A stretch of 64,000 nt of DNA. Source: Mesorhizobium waimense (GTDB lineage Bacteria; Pseudomonadota; Alphaproteobacteria; Rhizobiales; Rhizobiaceae). The notes below the pieces were generated by a model. That model was given only the letters and a program-made list of their open reading frames with translations. It did not search any database and was not told the DNA's origin. Made by a program: the position numbers and the translations under genes. Numbering within the stretch: position 1 is the stretch's first letter; the number at the start of each line of letters is the position of its first letter. The stretch covers positions 1-64,000 of the forward strand of contig NZ_QZWZ01000002.1 of the NCBI RefSeq assembly GCF_003601975.1, given 5' to 3'. Below are positions 36,437-45,067 of the stretch, one piece after another.

Positions 36437-37642
36437 TCACACCCGTTCCAGCGCGATCGCAATACCCTGGCCGACGCCGATGCACATGGTGGCCAAAGCG
36501 TAACGGCCGCCGCGTTCGCGAAGCTCCAGCGCGGCCGTGCCGGTGATGCGGGCGCCGGACATGCCGAGCGGATGGCCGAGCGCGATGGCGCCGCCATTCG
36601 GGTTGATGTGCTCCGCGTCCTCGGCGATGCCGAGTTGGCGGAGCACTGCGATGCCCTGGGAAGCAAAAGCTTCGTTGAGTTCCACGACGTCGAACTGCTG
36701 CGGCGTCAGGCCAAGGCGGGCGCAGAGCTTCTGTGTTGCCGGGGCAGGGCCAATGCCCATGATGCGCGGCGCCACACCGGCGGCGGCGCCGCCAAGGATG
36801 CGGGCGATCGGCGTCAGGCCGTATTTTTTCGCAGCCGCTTCCGAAGCAATGATGAGGGCCGCCGCACCATCATTGACGCCTGAGGCGTTGCCGGCGGTTA
36901 CCGTGCCACCCTGCCGGAAGGGCGTCGGCAGTTTGGCCAGCGCTTCGATCGTGGTGCCGGTGCGGGGATGTTCATCCTTATCGACAACGACCGAATCGCC
37001 CTTGCGCTGCGGGATCGTCACCGGGGTGATTTCCTTCGCCAGCCGGCCATTGGCTTGAGCGGTGACCGCCTTGTCCTGGCTACGCACGGCGAAAGCATCC
37101 TGATCGGCGCGCGAGACGGAGAAATCCTCGGCAACGTTCTCGCCAGTCTCCGGCATGGAATCGACGCCGTATTGCTTCTTCATCAGCGGGTTGACGAAGC
37201 GCCAGCCGATAGTGGTGTCATGGATCTCGGCGTTGCGCGAAAAGGCGGTTTCGGACTTGGGCATGACGAAGGGCGCGCGGCTCATTGATTCGACACCGCC
37301 GGCAAGCATCAGCTCGGCCTCGCCGGCCTTGATGGCGCGCGCAGCGATGGTGACGGCGTCCATGCCGGAGCCGCAGAGACGATTGACGGTCGAGCCTGGA
37401 ATGTCCTGGGGCAGGCCGGCGAGCAGCAGCGCCATGCGCGCCACGTTGCGGTTGTCTTCGCCAGCCTGGTTGGCGCAGCCATAGACGACGTCGTCGATCG
37501 CCTGCCAGTCGACACCGGCATTGCGCTCGACCAGAGCCTTCAAGGGGATGGCGCCGAGATCATCGGCGCGCACCGAGGACAGCGAACCGCCGAAGCGGCC
37601 GATCGGCGTGCGGATGTAGTCGCAGATGAAGGCCTCGGCCAT
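36437..37642 (-). CDS. pcaF: 3-oxoadipyl-CoA thiolase
   Basis: This 401-residue thiolase splits beta-ketoadipyl-CoA into succinyl-CoA and acetyl-CoA, the last step of the pathway. The acyl-accepting cysteine is Cys90 in NRLCGSGMDA, the catalytic His is in NPNGGAIALGHPLG and the second Cys in TMCIGVGQG. It follows pcaJ directly (no gap) on the minus strand and converges on pobA with 13 bases between. The dedicated position after pcaIJ identifies it as PcaF rather than a general acetyl-CoA acetyltransferase. Confidence 0.94.
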   Translation of the reverse strand: MAEAFICDYIRTPIGRFGGSLSSVRADDLGAIPLKALVERNAGVDWQAIDDVVYGCANQAGEDNRNVARMALLLAGLPQDIPGSTVNRLCGSGMDAVTIAARAIKAGEAELMLAGGVESMSRAPFVMPKSETAFSRNAEIHDTTIGWRFVNPLMKKQYGVDSMPETGENVAEDFSVSRADQDAFAVRSQDKAVTAQANGRLAKEITPVTIPQRKGDSVVVDKDEHPRTGTTIEALAKLPTPFRQGGTVTAGNASGVNDGAAALIIASEAAAKKYGLTPIARILGGAAAGVAPRIMGIGPAPATQKLCARLGLTPQQFDVVELNEAFASQGIAVLRQLGIAEDAEHINPNGGAIALGHPLGMSGARITGTAALELRERGGRYALATMCIGVGQGIAIALERV

Positions 37643-38437
37643 CTAAGCAGCTTTCTCTTTCGCGGTTCCCTCATGCGCGGCCTTGGTGCGGGCCTGCAGG
37701 TCGCGCAGTGTCTTCAGTTCGAGTTCGCTGGGGGCCGGCGTTTCGTCAAGCGCCTCGGCAAACTTTACGACCCAGCCACAGGTCGCCTGCACCTCCTCGC
37801 GGCTGACGCCGGGATGCAAGGACACGACCGTGAATTCCCTGGTCACGGGGTCAGGCTTCCAGATGGCGAGATCGGTGATCAGCAATGTCGGGCCTGCCGT
37901 ATCGATGCCGAGGCGCTGGCGGTGATCGCCGCCGTCGCCATGACCGAAGGAGGTGAAGAAATCGATCTTTTCGACCATGCCGCGCTTGGTCTGCGCCATG
38001 GTGATGTAGATCTCTCTCGACGAGGTGGCGATCTCCGGCGCACCGCCGCCGCCGGGGAGGCGGGTCTTAGGGTGGGCATAGTCGCCGATGACGGTGGTGT
38101 TGATGTTGCCGAATTTGTCGAGCTGGGCCGCACCGAGGAAGCCGATCGAGATGCGGCCGCCCTGCAGCCAGTAGCGGAACATCTCCGGCACCGCGACGGT
38201 GGTGACCGCCGTTTCGCAGAGTTCACCGTCACCGATCGACAGCGGCAGCACGTCGGGCGCGGTGCCGATGGTGCCGCTTTCGTAGATCAACGTGATATCT
38301 GGCGCATGCGTCAGCCGCGCGACGTTGCAGGCGGCCGACGGCGCGCCGATGCCGACGAAGCAGACGTCGTCGTTCTTCAGCGCACGGCTGGCGGCGATCG
38401 TCATCATCTCGTTGGGGGTGAAGCCAAGGTCGCTCAT
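37643..38437 (-). CDS. pcaJ: 3-oxoadipate CoA-transferase subunit B
   Basis: This 264-residue beta subunit carries the catalytic glutamate in LIYESGTIG near residue 53, which forms the CoA thioester during transfer from succinyl-CoA to beta-ketoadipate. Other family stretches are CFVGIGAPSAACNVA and FLGAAQLDKFGNINTTVIG. Many Pseudomonas PcaJ proteins are about 215 residues; this longer form (264) is usual for the alphaproteobacterial type. It overlaps pcaI by four bases and abuts pcaF. Confidence 0.93.
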   Translation of the reverse strand: MSDLGFTPNEMMTIAASRALKNDDVCFVGIGAPSAACNVARLTHAPDITLIYESGTIGTAPDVLPLSIGDGELCETAVTTVAVPEMFRYWLQGGRISIGFLGAAQLDKFGNINTTVIGDYAHPKTRLPGGGGAPEIATSSREIYITMAQTKRGMVEKIDFFTSFGHGDGGDHRQRLGIDTAGPTLLITDLAIWKPDPVTREFTVVSLHPGVSREEVQATCGWVVKFAEALDETPAPSELELKTLRDLQARTKAAHEGTAKEKAA

Positions 38438-39291
38438 GCAGCTTTCCTCAGATGCTCTACACGGGCAGCAAAGTCATCCGCCGTGCTTTCGATGACGTTT
38501 GCCTGCATCCAGGCCTGGAAGCGGTCGCGGTCGGCGGCGATCTCGTCCCATTCGAGATAGGCGGCGTTGTCGCGGACATAATAGCCATGCGCGTAGGACG
38601 GATGCGAGCCGCCCGGAACGACCGATATGGCGGAGATCGTCCAATTCGGCAGCACCGTCAAATTGGGATGGAGATCAGCGAAGCTGTCGACCACTTCCTC
38701 CACCGTCACGACCGCGCGCTTTGCGGCGAGCACCGCTTCCTTCTGGATGCCGATGATGCCTTCGACCAGCACATTGCCTTTGCGGTCAGCCTTCTGCGCA
38801 TGGATGAAGCTGACGTCGGGACGGATGGCCGGAACGGCGGCGAGCACCTCTCCGGTAAACGGGCAGGTCACCGATCGGATGTTCGGGTTGACCGACGCCA
38901 AACCGGCGCCGCGATAGCCGCGGAAGACGGCGCAGGGCAGGCCGGCGGCACCTGCCTCGTAAGCGTTGGCCATGCCGGCGTGGCTATGCTCCTCGATCTC
39001 GATCGATCGGGGAAAGCCGTTCTCGATAGCGTCGCGGGCGCGCCTGAGCAGGCCGACGCCGGGATTGCCGACATAGGAGAAGATGATCTTCTTCGCCATG
39101 CCCATGCCGATCATCTGGTCGTAGATCAGGTCGGGGGTCATGCGGATCAGGGTCAGGTCGCGAAAACCCTGGCGGATCGCCTCATGCGCCGCAGCCGTCG
39201 GGATCAGATGGGTAAAGCCTTCGAAGGCGACCGCGTCGCCGTCATGAAGGTTCTCGGCCACGGCCTCTTTGAGCGGCAGAAACTTGACCAT
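38434..39291 (-). CDS. pcaI: 3-oxoadipate CoA-transferase subunit A
   Basis: This 285-residue alpha subunit forms the CoA-transferase with PcaJ. It starts KFLPLKEAVAENLHDGDAVAFEGF and continues with TLIRMTPDLIYDQMIGMGMAKK and FSYVGNPGVGLLRRA, typical of class I CoA-transferase alpha chains. It is the first gene of the pcaIJF operon and faces pcaR across 119 bases containing an inverted repeat that fits an IclR-type operator. The start at 39291 gives the expected N-terminus. Confidence 0.93.
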   Translation of the reverse strand: MVKFLPLKEAVAENLHDGDAVAFEGFTHLIPTAAAHEAIRQGFRDLTLIRMTPDLIYDQMIGMGMAKKIIFSYVGNPGVGLLRRARDAIENGFPRSIEIEEHSHAGMANAYEAGAAGLPCAVFRGYRGAGLASVNPNIRSVTCPFTGEVLAAVPAIRPDVSFIHAQKADRKGNVLVEGIIGIQKEAVLAAKRAVVTVEEVVDSFADLHPNLTVLPNWTISAISVVPGGSHPSYAHGYYVRDNAAYLEWDEIAADRDRFQAWMQANVIESTADDFAARVEHLRKAA

Positions 39292-39315
39292 CGCAGGAAC
39301 TCCGGGCTCATAAAA

Positions 39316-39330
39316 GTTCGTATTGCGAAC
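39316..39330. promoter_or_regulatory. Inverted repeat GTTCG-N5-CGAAC, probable PcaR operator
   Basis: The perfect five-base arms with a five-base spacer lie 25 bases before pcaI and 81 bases before pcaR. IclR-family regulators PcaR, PcaU and PobR bind similar GTTCG-like repeats. PcaR bound here could switch on pcaIJF in response to beta-ketoadipate and act on its own gene. Confidence 0.65.
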
Positions 39331-39410
39331 ACATGTTTTATATGAGATACTTTTACCTTGAGCGTTGGCTGGGAGTCAATCCTGGCGGCATCGCCATTTC
39401 AGGGAACTAG

Positions 39411-40181
39411 ATGGACGACGACAGCATTTCGCGGGATCACGTCGGCTCGCTCGGACGCGGGCTGGCGGTCATGGAAATCCTGGCCCGGCATCCCGCCGGC
39501 ATGACGCTGACCGAAATGGCGGAGGAGGCGGGGTTGACCCGCGCCGGTGCTCGCCGCTTCCTGCTGACGCTGACCGCGAGCGGCTATGCGACACAATCCG
39601 GCCGGTTGTTTTCGCTGTCTCCGCGGCTGCTGACCGTCGCCCGCACCTGGCTCGGCGGCGCGTCGCTGTGGACCTTCGCGGCACCCATCATGCGCGAGGT
39701 GGCGGGGCAGTTCGACGAGGCCTGCAACGCGGCGGTGCTGTCGGGCGAGGATGTGGTCTATGTCGCCCGCATTCCCGGCCGCCGCATCCTCAGCGTGTCG
39801 CTCGATGTTGGTACAAGGCTACCGGCATATTGCACCTCGATGGGGCGCGTGCTGCTTTCCGGGCTGGGCACGAACGAACTGAAGTCCTTCCTTGCCGAAG
39901 CAAAGATCGAGCGGCGGACGCCGAAGACGATCACCAGTCGTGGCGCACTGGGCAAAGCGATCGACGCGGCAAGGGCGGATGACTTCGCCATCGTCGATGA
40001 GGAACTGGAACTCGGCCTGCGCTCGATCGCCGTGCCGATCTGCGACCGCACCGGGAAAACTGTGGCAGCCATCAATGTCTCGACCCAGTCGGCCCGTTTC
40101 TCCGTCGAGGCGATGGAGCGTGAGATCCTGCCCGCGCTGCTTCGCGCTAAACAGCGCATCGAGGAGTTCTTTTTCGTCTGA
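39411..40181 (+). CDS. pcaR: IclR family regulator of pca genes
   Basis: This 256-residue IclR protein has its winged helix at about 10-70 (SLGRGLAVMEILARHPAG, TEMAEEAGLTRAGARRFL) and an effector domain with LPAYCTSMGRVLLSGL and VDEELELGLRSIAVPI, the regions that line the ligand pocket. In Agrobacterium and Pseudomonas PcaR activates pcaIJF with beta-ketoadipate; the divergent position to pcaI fits that role. PobR and PcaU are close relatives, so the name rests on context. The start at 39411 follows an AGGGAACTAG stretch. Confidence 0.88.
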   Translation: MDDDSISRDHVGSLGRGLAVMEILARHPAGMTLTEMAEEAGLTRAGARRFLLTLTASGYATQSGRLFSLSPRLLTVARTWLGGASLWTFAAPIMREVAGQFDEACNAAVLSGEDVVYVARIPGRRILSVSLDVGTRLPAYCTSMGRVLLSGLGTNELKSFLAEAKIERRTPKTITSRGALGKAIDAARADDFAIVDEELELGLRSIAVPICDRTGKTVAAINVSTQSARFSVEAMEREILPALLRAKQRIEEFFFV

Positions 40182-40229
40182 AGAAAACGTGGATCGATGG
40201 CGATTGACGAGGTGGTCAAAATCCAATAT

Positions 40230-40260
40230 TGAACAGGATTATACAGGTTCACTGAACAGG
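40230..40260. promoter_or_regulatory. Repeats upstream of the GntR/UTRA gene, probable autoregulatory site
   Basis: TGAACAGG occurs at 40230-40237 and again at 40253-40260, 23 bases apart, and the second copy overlaps the inverted repeat GTTCA-C-TGAAC (40247-40257). The group ends eight bases before ATG 40268, so a bound regulator would block transcription or initiation of the long downstream operon. Confidence 0.5.
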
Positions 40261-40267
40261 TACCCAT

Positions 40268-40993
40268 ATGAAGCGGCGCGCGGTTCAACTGTCTCCCGGC
40301 ACGGGCAAGCCCGAGCAGATCGCCACCGTTCTGGAGCACGAAATCCGCTCCGGCGTGCTCGGCTTCGGCGACCGCCTGCAAAGCGAGAATGAGCTCGTCC
40401 AGCGCTTTTCCGTCAGTCGCAACACCGTCCGCAAAGGCCTCGAGGAACTGTCGAGCCGCGGGCTGATCACCACCAAGGTTGGCATCGGCTCCTTCGTCAC
40501 CTTCGACGGCAAGCCGGTCGACGACGCCATCGGCTGGTCGCGAGCGCTGGCAAATGCCGGCGCCAATGCCGAAACGCGAACACTGCGGCTGGAGGTGATC
40601 GAGGACGCCGATCTTGCGGCGCTGCTCGGCATTGAGAGCCCATTCTTCATCGCTGTCGACCGGGTGCGCACCAACGCCAGCGACGGCCATGCGATCTCCA
40701 TCGAGCGCAGCCGCCTGCCATTGTCACCCGAGCTTGAGGACGTGCCGCTGCGCGGCCTGCGCGAAGGCTCGCTGCACCAGACGCTGCGCAGCGCCGGCCT
40801 CATTCCCGACCATGGTGAAGAATGGGTCGGGATCGAGATGCTCAATGCCGAGGACGCCGCCATCCTCGGTTGTCCGCAAGGCACGCCTTTTCTGCGCGGA
40901 CGACGGCTAGCGCGTGCCGCCGACGACCGGCCGATCGAATATGTCACCAGTCTGCTCAACCCGGCGCACTTCGCGCTGCATATGCGGTTCTGA
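40268..40993 (+). CDS. GntR family regulator, HutC/UTRA subfamily
   Basis: This 241-residue regulator has a winged helix at about 15-80 (LQSENELVQRFSVSRNTVRK, GLITTKVGIGSFVTF) and a UTRA effector domain from about 95 (FFIAVDRVRTNASDGHAISI, EWVGIEMLNAEDAAILG, RPIEYVTSLLNP). HutC-type regulators respond to small metabolites such as urocanate, sugar phosphates or amino sugars. It is the first gene of a long same-strand run that continues to 51408 and overlaps nothing; ADP-ribosylglycohydrolase starts four bases after it. It is probably the operon repressor. Confidence 0.9.
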   Translation: MKRRAVQLSPGTGKPEQIATVLEHEIRSGVLGFGDRLQSENELVQRFSVSRNTVRKGLEELSSRGLITTKVGIGSFVTFDGKPVDDAIGWSRALANAGANAETRTLRLEVIEDADLAALLGIESPFFIAVDRVRTNASDGHAISIERSRLPLSPELEDVPLRGLREGSLHQTLRSAGLIPDHGEEWVGIEMLNAEDAAILGCPQGTPFLRGRRLARAADDRPIEYVTSLLNPAHFALHMRF

Positions 40994-40996
40994 GCG

Positions 40997-42040
40997 ATGC
41001 CGGATGCAACCAACAGAGATATGCTCGATCGCGCCATGGGCGCGCTTGTTGGGGGAGCGCTGGGCGATGCGCTGGGCATGCCGACGCAGCTTTTGTCGCC
41101 GGCCCGCATTGCGGCGCTCTACGGCCATGTCGAGGATTTTGTTGCCCCCGTCGCCGATCACCCGGTGTCGAAGGGTTTGCTCGCCGGCACCATCACCGAC
41201 GACACCGAACAGGCGCTGCTGCTTGGCCGGATCCTGGTCGATTCCGGCGACCGCTTCGACCACACGCGCTGGGTCAATGCGCTGCTCGACTGGGAGCGCG
41301 ACGTCAAGGCGCGCGGCAGCTACGATCTCTTGGGGCCGTCGACCAAGCGTGCCATCGACGCCATCAACAATGGTGTGCCGGCGCAAGAGGCAGGGCGCGG
41401 CGGCGACACCAATGGCGCGGCCATGCGCATTGCGCCGGTCGGTATCATGATGCCGCTGGCGCCGCTCGACGCTTTTGTCGCCAAGGTGGCTGAGACCTGC
41501 CAAGCCACGCACAACACCTCGATCGCCATCGCCTCGGCCGCAGCCGTCGCTGCGGCCGTCAGCCGCGGCGTTGCAGGCGGCGACTGGCGTGCGGCTTCCG
41601 ATAGCGCCGTGGCGGCGGCAAGGCAGGGGGCTGCGCTCGGACACTGGGTCACCGGCGGCGACATCGCCGCGCGCATCGTCTGGGCGCAGGAGCTTGTGCG
41701 CGGCAGAGCGGTGAAGGATGCCATCCGGCTGATCGTCGATCTCATCGGTACCGGAGTCGCCAGCCAGGAATCGGTACCGGCGGCCTTCGCCGTGCTGGAG
41801 GTCGCCGCAGGCGATCCCTGGCAGGCAGCCGTCATCAGCGCCAATCTCGGCGGCGACACCGACACGATCGGCGCCATCGCCGCCGGCATGGCCGGCGCCC
41901 GCGCCGGCTTTTCCCGTTTGCCGCAAGAGCGCATTGCCAGGCTCGTCGGTATCGACATCGAGCAGGTTCGTGCACTGGCTGCCGATCTTGTTGCGGCACG
42001 CGTGGCCAAGGCCGGCTCCGGCAAGGATGCGGCGGCATGA
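40997..42040 (+). CDS. ADP-ribosylglycohydrolase family protein
   Basis: This 347-residue protein has the ARH/DraG fold signatures: GALVGGALGDALGMPTQLL near the N-terminus, the metal-binding TDDTEQALLL near residue 67 and the second metal motif LGGDTDTIGAIAAGMAGA near 290. The two metal sites hold Mg2+ or Mn2+ and cleave N- or O-glycosidic bonds to ADP-ribose or simpler ribosides. It overlaps the PfkB kinase gene by four bases (ATGA), which points to a metabolic role, releasing a sugar that the kinase phosphorylates, rather than nitrogenase control. The substrate is unknown. Confidence 0.9.
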   Translation: MPDATNRDMLDRAMGALVGGALGDALGMPTQLLSPARIAALYGHVEDFVAPVADHPVSKGLLAGTITDDTEQALLLGRILVDSGDRFDHTRWVNALLDWERDVKARGSYDLLGPSTKRAIDAINNGVPAQEAGRGGDTNGAAMRIAPVGIMMPLAPLDAFVAKVAETCQATHNTSIAIASAAAVAAAVSRGVAGGDWRAASDSAVAAARQGAALGHWVTGGDIAARIVWAQELVRGRAVKDAIRLIVDLIGTGVASQESVPAAFAVLEVAAGDPWQAAVISANLGGDTDTIGAIAAGMAGARAGFSRLPQERIARLVGIDIEQVRALAADLVAARVAKAGSGKDAAA

Positions 42041-43011
42041 GCGGGCGTCTCGTCCATATTGGCAGCGCCGTGGTCGACTATGTCTACCGCATCGACGCCT
42101 TGCCGGCGCCGGGCACGGAAAAGACGGCATCGAGCTTTGCGCAGGTTGCCGGCGGCGGCTTCAACATGATGGTCGCGGCCGACCGCACCGGCATGAAAGT
42201 GGTGTTCGGCGGCCAGCTCGGCAGCGGACCGAATGGCGACTTTTTGCGCGCTGCCTTTGCAGCCGAAGGCATCGAGACGCTGACGCCGGCGTCACCGGCG
42301 ATGGACAGTGGCAATTGCGTCGCCATGATCAGCGGCGATGCCGAACGCACCTTCGTCTCCTGGCCGGGCGCGGAGAGCGTGCTCAGCCTCGACATGATGG
42401 CACCGGTCCGGGTCGCGCCGGGGGACTGGGTGTTCGCTTCCGGCTATACGCTGAGCTATCCTGGCAGCCGCGATGCGCTGGCCGATTGGATCGAGGCGCT
42501 GCCGGCAAACATACCCTTCGCCTTTGACCCGACCCCGGTTATCGCGGACATTCCGCGGGCCGTTCTCGACCGGGTGCTTGCCCGCACCACCTGGCTGAGC
42601 TGCAACACGACGGAAGCGGCCGAGATCGCTGGCCTGGGCGGTGTCGAGGCACTCGCAGCCCTGTTGCTGTCCGACCATTGCCCGAAGGCGGCTGGCGTCA
42701 TCATCCGCGCCGGCTCAAAGGGTTGCTTCGTGCGGCTGGCCGACGGCAGCACGCAAGCGGTTCCCGGCTTCAAGGTCGATGCCGTCGACACAAATGGCGC
42801 CGGCGACACTCATATCGGCGCCTTCGTCAGCGCGCTGTCGCGCGGCGTGCCGGCATTCGAAGCGGCGCGCTACGCCAACGCGGCGGCGGCACTTTCGGTC
42901 ACCCGGCACGGGGGATCGTCGGCGCCGAACAACCAGGAGATCCAGGAATTCCTCAGCCATCACGATCAATCGTCGACCGCGCATGGCCGGAAGCAAGAGG
43001 CCCATTTGTGA
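42037..43011 (+). CDS. PfkB family carbohydrate/nucleoside kinase
   Basis: This 324-residue ribokinase-like enzyme has VHIGSAVVDYVYRIDALP at the start, the glycine pair in VAGGGFNMMVAADRTG near 38-53, and the ATP/catalytic motif DTNGAGDTHIGAF near 250 with the base Asp. It would phosphorylate a sugar or nucleoside. Coupled translation with the ADP-ribosylglycohydrolase suggests it acts on the sugar or nucleoside freed by that enzyme. The C-terminal tail (SSTAHGRKQEAHL) is polar and not part of the fold. Fructokinase, ribokinase or inosine/pseudouridine-type kinases are all possible. Confidence 0.9.
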   Translation: MSGRLVHIGSAVVDYVYRIDALPAPGTEKTASSFAQVAGGGFNMMVAADRTGMKVVFGGQLGSGPNGDFLRAAFAAEGIETLTPASPAMDSGNCVAMISGDAERTFVSWPGAESVLSLDMMAPVRVAPGDWVFASGYTLSYPGSRDALADWIEALPANIPFAFDPTPVIADIPRAVLDRVLARTTWLSCNTTEAAEIAGLGGVEALAALLLSDHCPKAAGVIIRAGSKGCFVRLADGSTQAVPGFKVDAVDTNGAGDTHIGAFVSALSRGVPAFEAARYANAAAALSVTRHGGSSAPNNQEIQEFLSHHDQSSTAHGRKQEAHL

Positions 43012-43066
43012 CAGCCTAAATTTCTTAACAAGCCTGCGAAGCGGGCAAACAATGAGAGGAACGAAC

Positions 43067-44128
43067 ATGCGCATGCCCAAACTGACTGCATTGCTGACGG
43101 CGACCGCCGTCTTGACCTCCGTGCTCACGCTGGCCGCTAGCGCGGCCGAAGTGCATGTGCTCAACTGGAAAGGCTACGGCGCCGACGAACCGTGGGCGAT
43201 TGCCGCCTTCGAGAAGGCGACCGGCAACAAGGTCGTCAACGACTTCTTCAATTCCGAACAGGAAATGCTGACCAAGCTCCGGACCAATCCCGGCCTCTAC
43301 GACGTCGTCATGATCAACGCCGCCTTCAACGACCAGGCGATGGCGGAGAAGCTGATCCAGCCGATCGACGTGTCGAAGCTTTCCAACTATGCCGACATCA
43401 GCCCGGACAAGGCCAGTTCGCCGATGCTCGACCATGACGGCAAGGTCTATGGCGTGCCGTGGGTGTGGGGCCTGACCGCTTTGGCCATCAACGAAAAGTC
43501 CTTCGAGAAACCGCCGACGAGCATCGCCGAGATGTGGGATGCCGCGCATAAGGGCCGTGTCGTCATTCGTGACGACGCCGTCGAAGCTGTCCAGTTCGGT
43601 GCCATCGCCACCGGCCAGAACATCAACGACATCAAGGATATGGAAGCGGTCAAGGCGAAGCTGACCTCGCTGATGCCGCAGATCAAGACGTTCTGGAGTT
43701 CGGAGAACGACTGGAACCAGATGGTGGCTTCCAACCAGATCGACATCGGCACCTATTGGAGCGGCTCGGCCGATCGCGCCAAGACCCACTTCAAGCTGCC
43801 GGTTTCACTGGTCATCCCGCAGGAAGGCGCTGTCGCCTGGCTCGATGCCTTTTCCATCCCGGTCGGTTCCAAGAATGTCGAGGGCGCCGAGGCCTTCATC
43901 AACTACATGATCGACCCGGCATTCTATGTCGAATGGGTCACCAAGGTCGGCGCGCCGGTGTCGGCCAACACCAAGGCGGTTGCCGCTCTTCCCGAAGACT
44001 CGTTCAACCGCAAGGTCATGGGTGACCCTGAGGTGGCCAAGCTTATCCAGTTCCAGGCGCCAATCACCGACGCGCAGCGCGAAGCCTATCTGGCGCTGTG
44101 GCAGCAGCTCAAGGTCGACGTCAAGTAA
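43067..44128 (+). CDS. Extracellular solute-binding protein of PotD-like ABC importer
   Basis: This 353-residue periplasmic protein has a signal peptide of about 27 residues (MRMPKLTALLTATAVL, cleavage after ASA) and the PotD-type start EVHVLNWKGYGADEPWAIAAF. Pocket-forming stretches are GLYDVVMINAAFNDQ and VYGVPWVWGLTALAIN. ATG 43067 follows GAGAGGA; the frame is open further upstream only because it overlaps the kinase gene. The ligand is unknown but should be a substrate of the operon, such as a riboside-like or amine-containing compound. A strong stem-loop follows the stop. Confidence 0.9.
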   Translation: MRMPKLTALLTATAVLTSVLTLAASAAEVHVLNWKGYGADEPWAIAAFEKATGNKVVNDFFNSEQEMLTKLRTNPGLYDVVMINAAFNDQAMAEKLIQPIDVSKLSNYADISPDKASSPMLDHDGKVYGVPWVWGLTALAINEKSFEKPPTSIAEMWDAAHKGRVVIRDDAVEAVQFGAIATGQNINDIKDMEAVKAKLTSLMPQIKTFWSSENDWNQMVASNQIDIGTYWSGSADRAKTHFKLPVSLVIPQEGAVAWLDAFSIPVGSKNVEGAEAFINYMIDPAFYVEWVTKVGAPVSANTKAVAALPEDSFNRKVMGDPEVAKLIQFQAPITDAQREAYLALWQQLKVDVK

Positions 44129-44138
44129 GTCGACGTCC

Positions 44139-44169
44139 GGACCAGACGGCGATGTTCGCCGGCTGGTCC
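44139..44169 (+). promoter_or_regulatory. Strong intercistronic stem-loop after the binding-protein gene
   Basis: Arms of 7 plus 6 base pairs separated by a single A-G mismatch enclose a TGT loop. The hairpin lies between the binding-protein stop (44128) and the permease ATG (44196). It has no T-run, so transcript stabilisation or partial termination is more likely than full termination. Confidence 0.7.
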
Positions 44170-44195
44170 TTCCGATCCTGGGGAGGAGAGGCATC

Positions 44196-45065
44196 ATGGC
44201 AGCACAGGGTGCGACCGCATCGCGCAGCGGGCTGAGATCGGCCTTGCCGCTGCTTGCGCCTGCCTATCTGTGGCTGACGGTGGCGATCTTCCTGCCTTTG
44301 TCGGCCATGGTCTTCTTCTCGTTCATGACCGAGCTGCCGCTGTCGGGAAAGCCGTGGGCCTTCACGCTCGGCAATTATGCGGCCTTCTTCTCGCAGAGCC
44401 TCTATCTGACGCTGCTGCTGGCCTCGCTCAGACTTGGGCTGGTGGTGACGCTGTGGTGCATCGTCATCGGCTATCCGGCCGCCTATGTGCTGGCCAAGGT
44501 GCTGAAGGGGCGCAGCCGCGAGGCGATTTTTCTGCTCGTCATTCTGCCGTTCTGGTCGAACGGGCTGGTGCGCATCTTTTCCTGGGCGATGGTGCTGCGC
44601 GAAGGCGGCATCCTCGACACGGCGCTCAATGCCGTGCTGCCGTTCAAGATCAACATCGACCTCATGTATTCCTATCCGGCCGTCATCATCGGGCTCGTGC
44701 ACTCCTACGTGCCCTACATGGTTCTGACCTGTTATCTCACGCTGCAGGCTATCGACGACTCGCTGATCGAGGCCGGGCGCTCGCTCGGCGCCTCGCGCCT
44801 GCAGGTGCTGAAGCGGGTGATCATCCCGCTATCCATGCCGGGGCTGGTGGCGGGTGCGGCTTTGATTTTCGTGCCGGTGGTCGGCTCGTTCATGGAGCCG
44901 CGCATCCTCGGCGGGCGCACCGGCACGTTCTACGGCACGGTTATCGAGGACCAGTTCGTCGCAGTGTTCAACTGGCCGCTCGGCGCGGCCTTGTCCTTTA
45001 TCCTGCTGGCAGTCGTGCTGATCATCCTGGCGGTCGCATCGCCGGTGCTGCGGAGGGCCGCGTAA
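44196..45065 (+). CDS. ABC transporter permease (PotB-type)
   Basis: This 289-residue inner-membrane protein has six hydrophobic segments beginning LPLLAPAYLWLTVAIFLPL and the coupling loop DDSLIEAGRSLGASRLQVLK near 190. ATG 44196 follows GGGGAGGAGAG. It is separated by two bases from the next permease. Together they form the channel of the PotABCD-like importer that lies in the middle of the 40-51 kb operon. Confidence 0.9.
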   Translation: MAAQGATASRSGLRSALPLLAPAYLWLTVAIFLPLSAMVFFSFMTELPLSGKPWAFTLGNYAAFFSQSLYLTLLLASLRLGLVVTLWCIVIGYPAAYVLAKVLKGRSREAIFLLVILPFWSNGLVRIFSWAMVLREGGILDTALNAVLPFKINIDLMYSYPAVIIGLVHSYVPYMVLTCYLTLQAIDDSLIEAGRSLGASRLQVLKRVIIPLSMPGLVAGAALIFVPVVGSFMEPRILGGRTGTFYGTVIEDQFVAVFNWPLGAALSFILLAVVLIILAVASPVLRRAA

Positions 45066-45067
45066 CC

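Noticed and set aside
43012..43066. Hairpin GCCTGC-GAA-GCGGGC between the kinase and binding-protein genes as a terminator
   Set aside because: The stem is only six bases with a G-U pair and has no T-run; the genes on both sides look like one operon.
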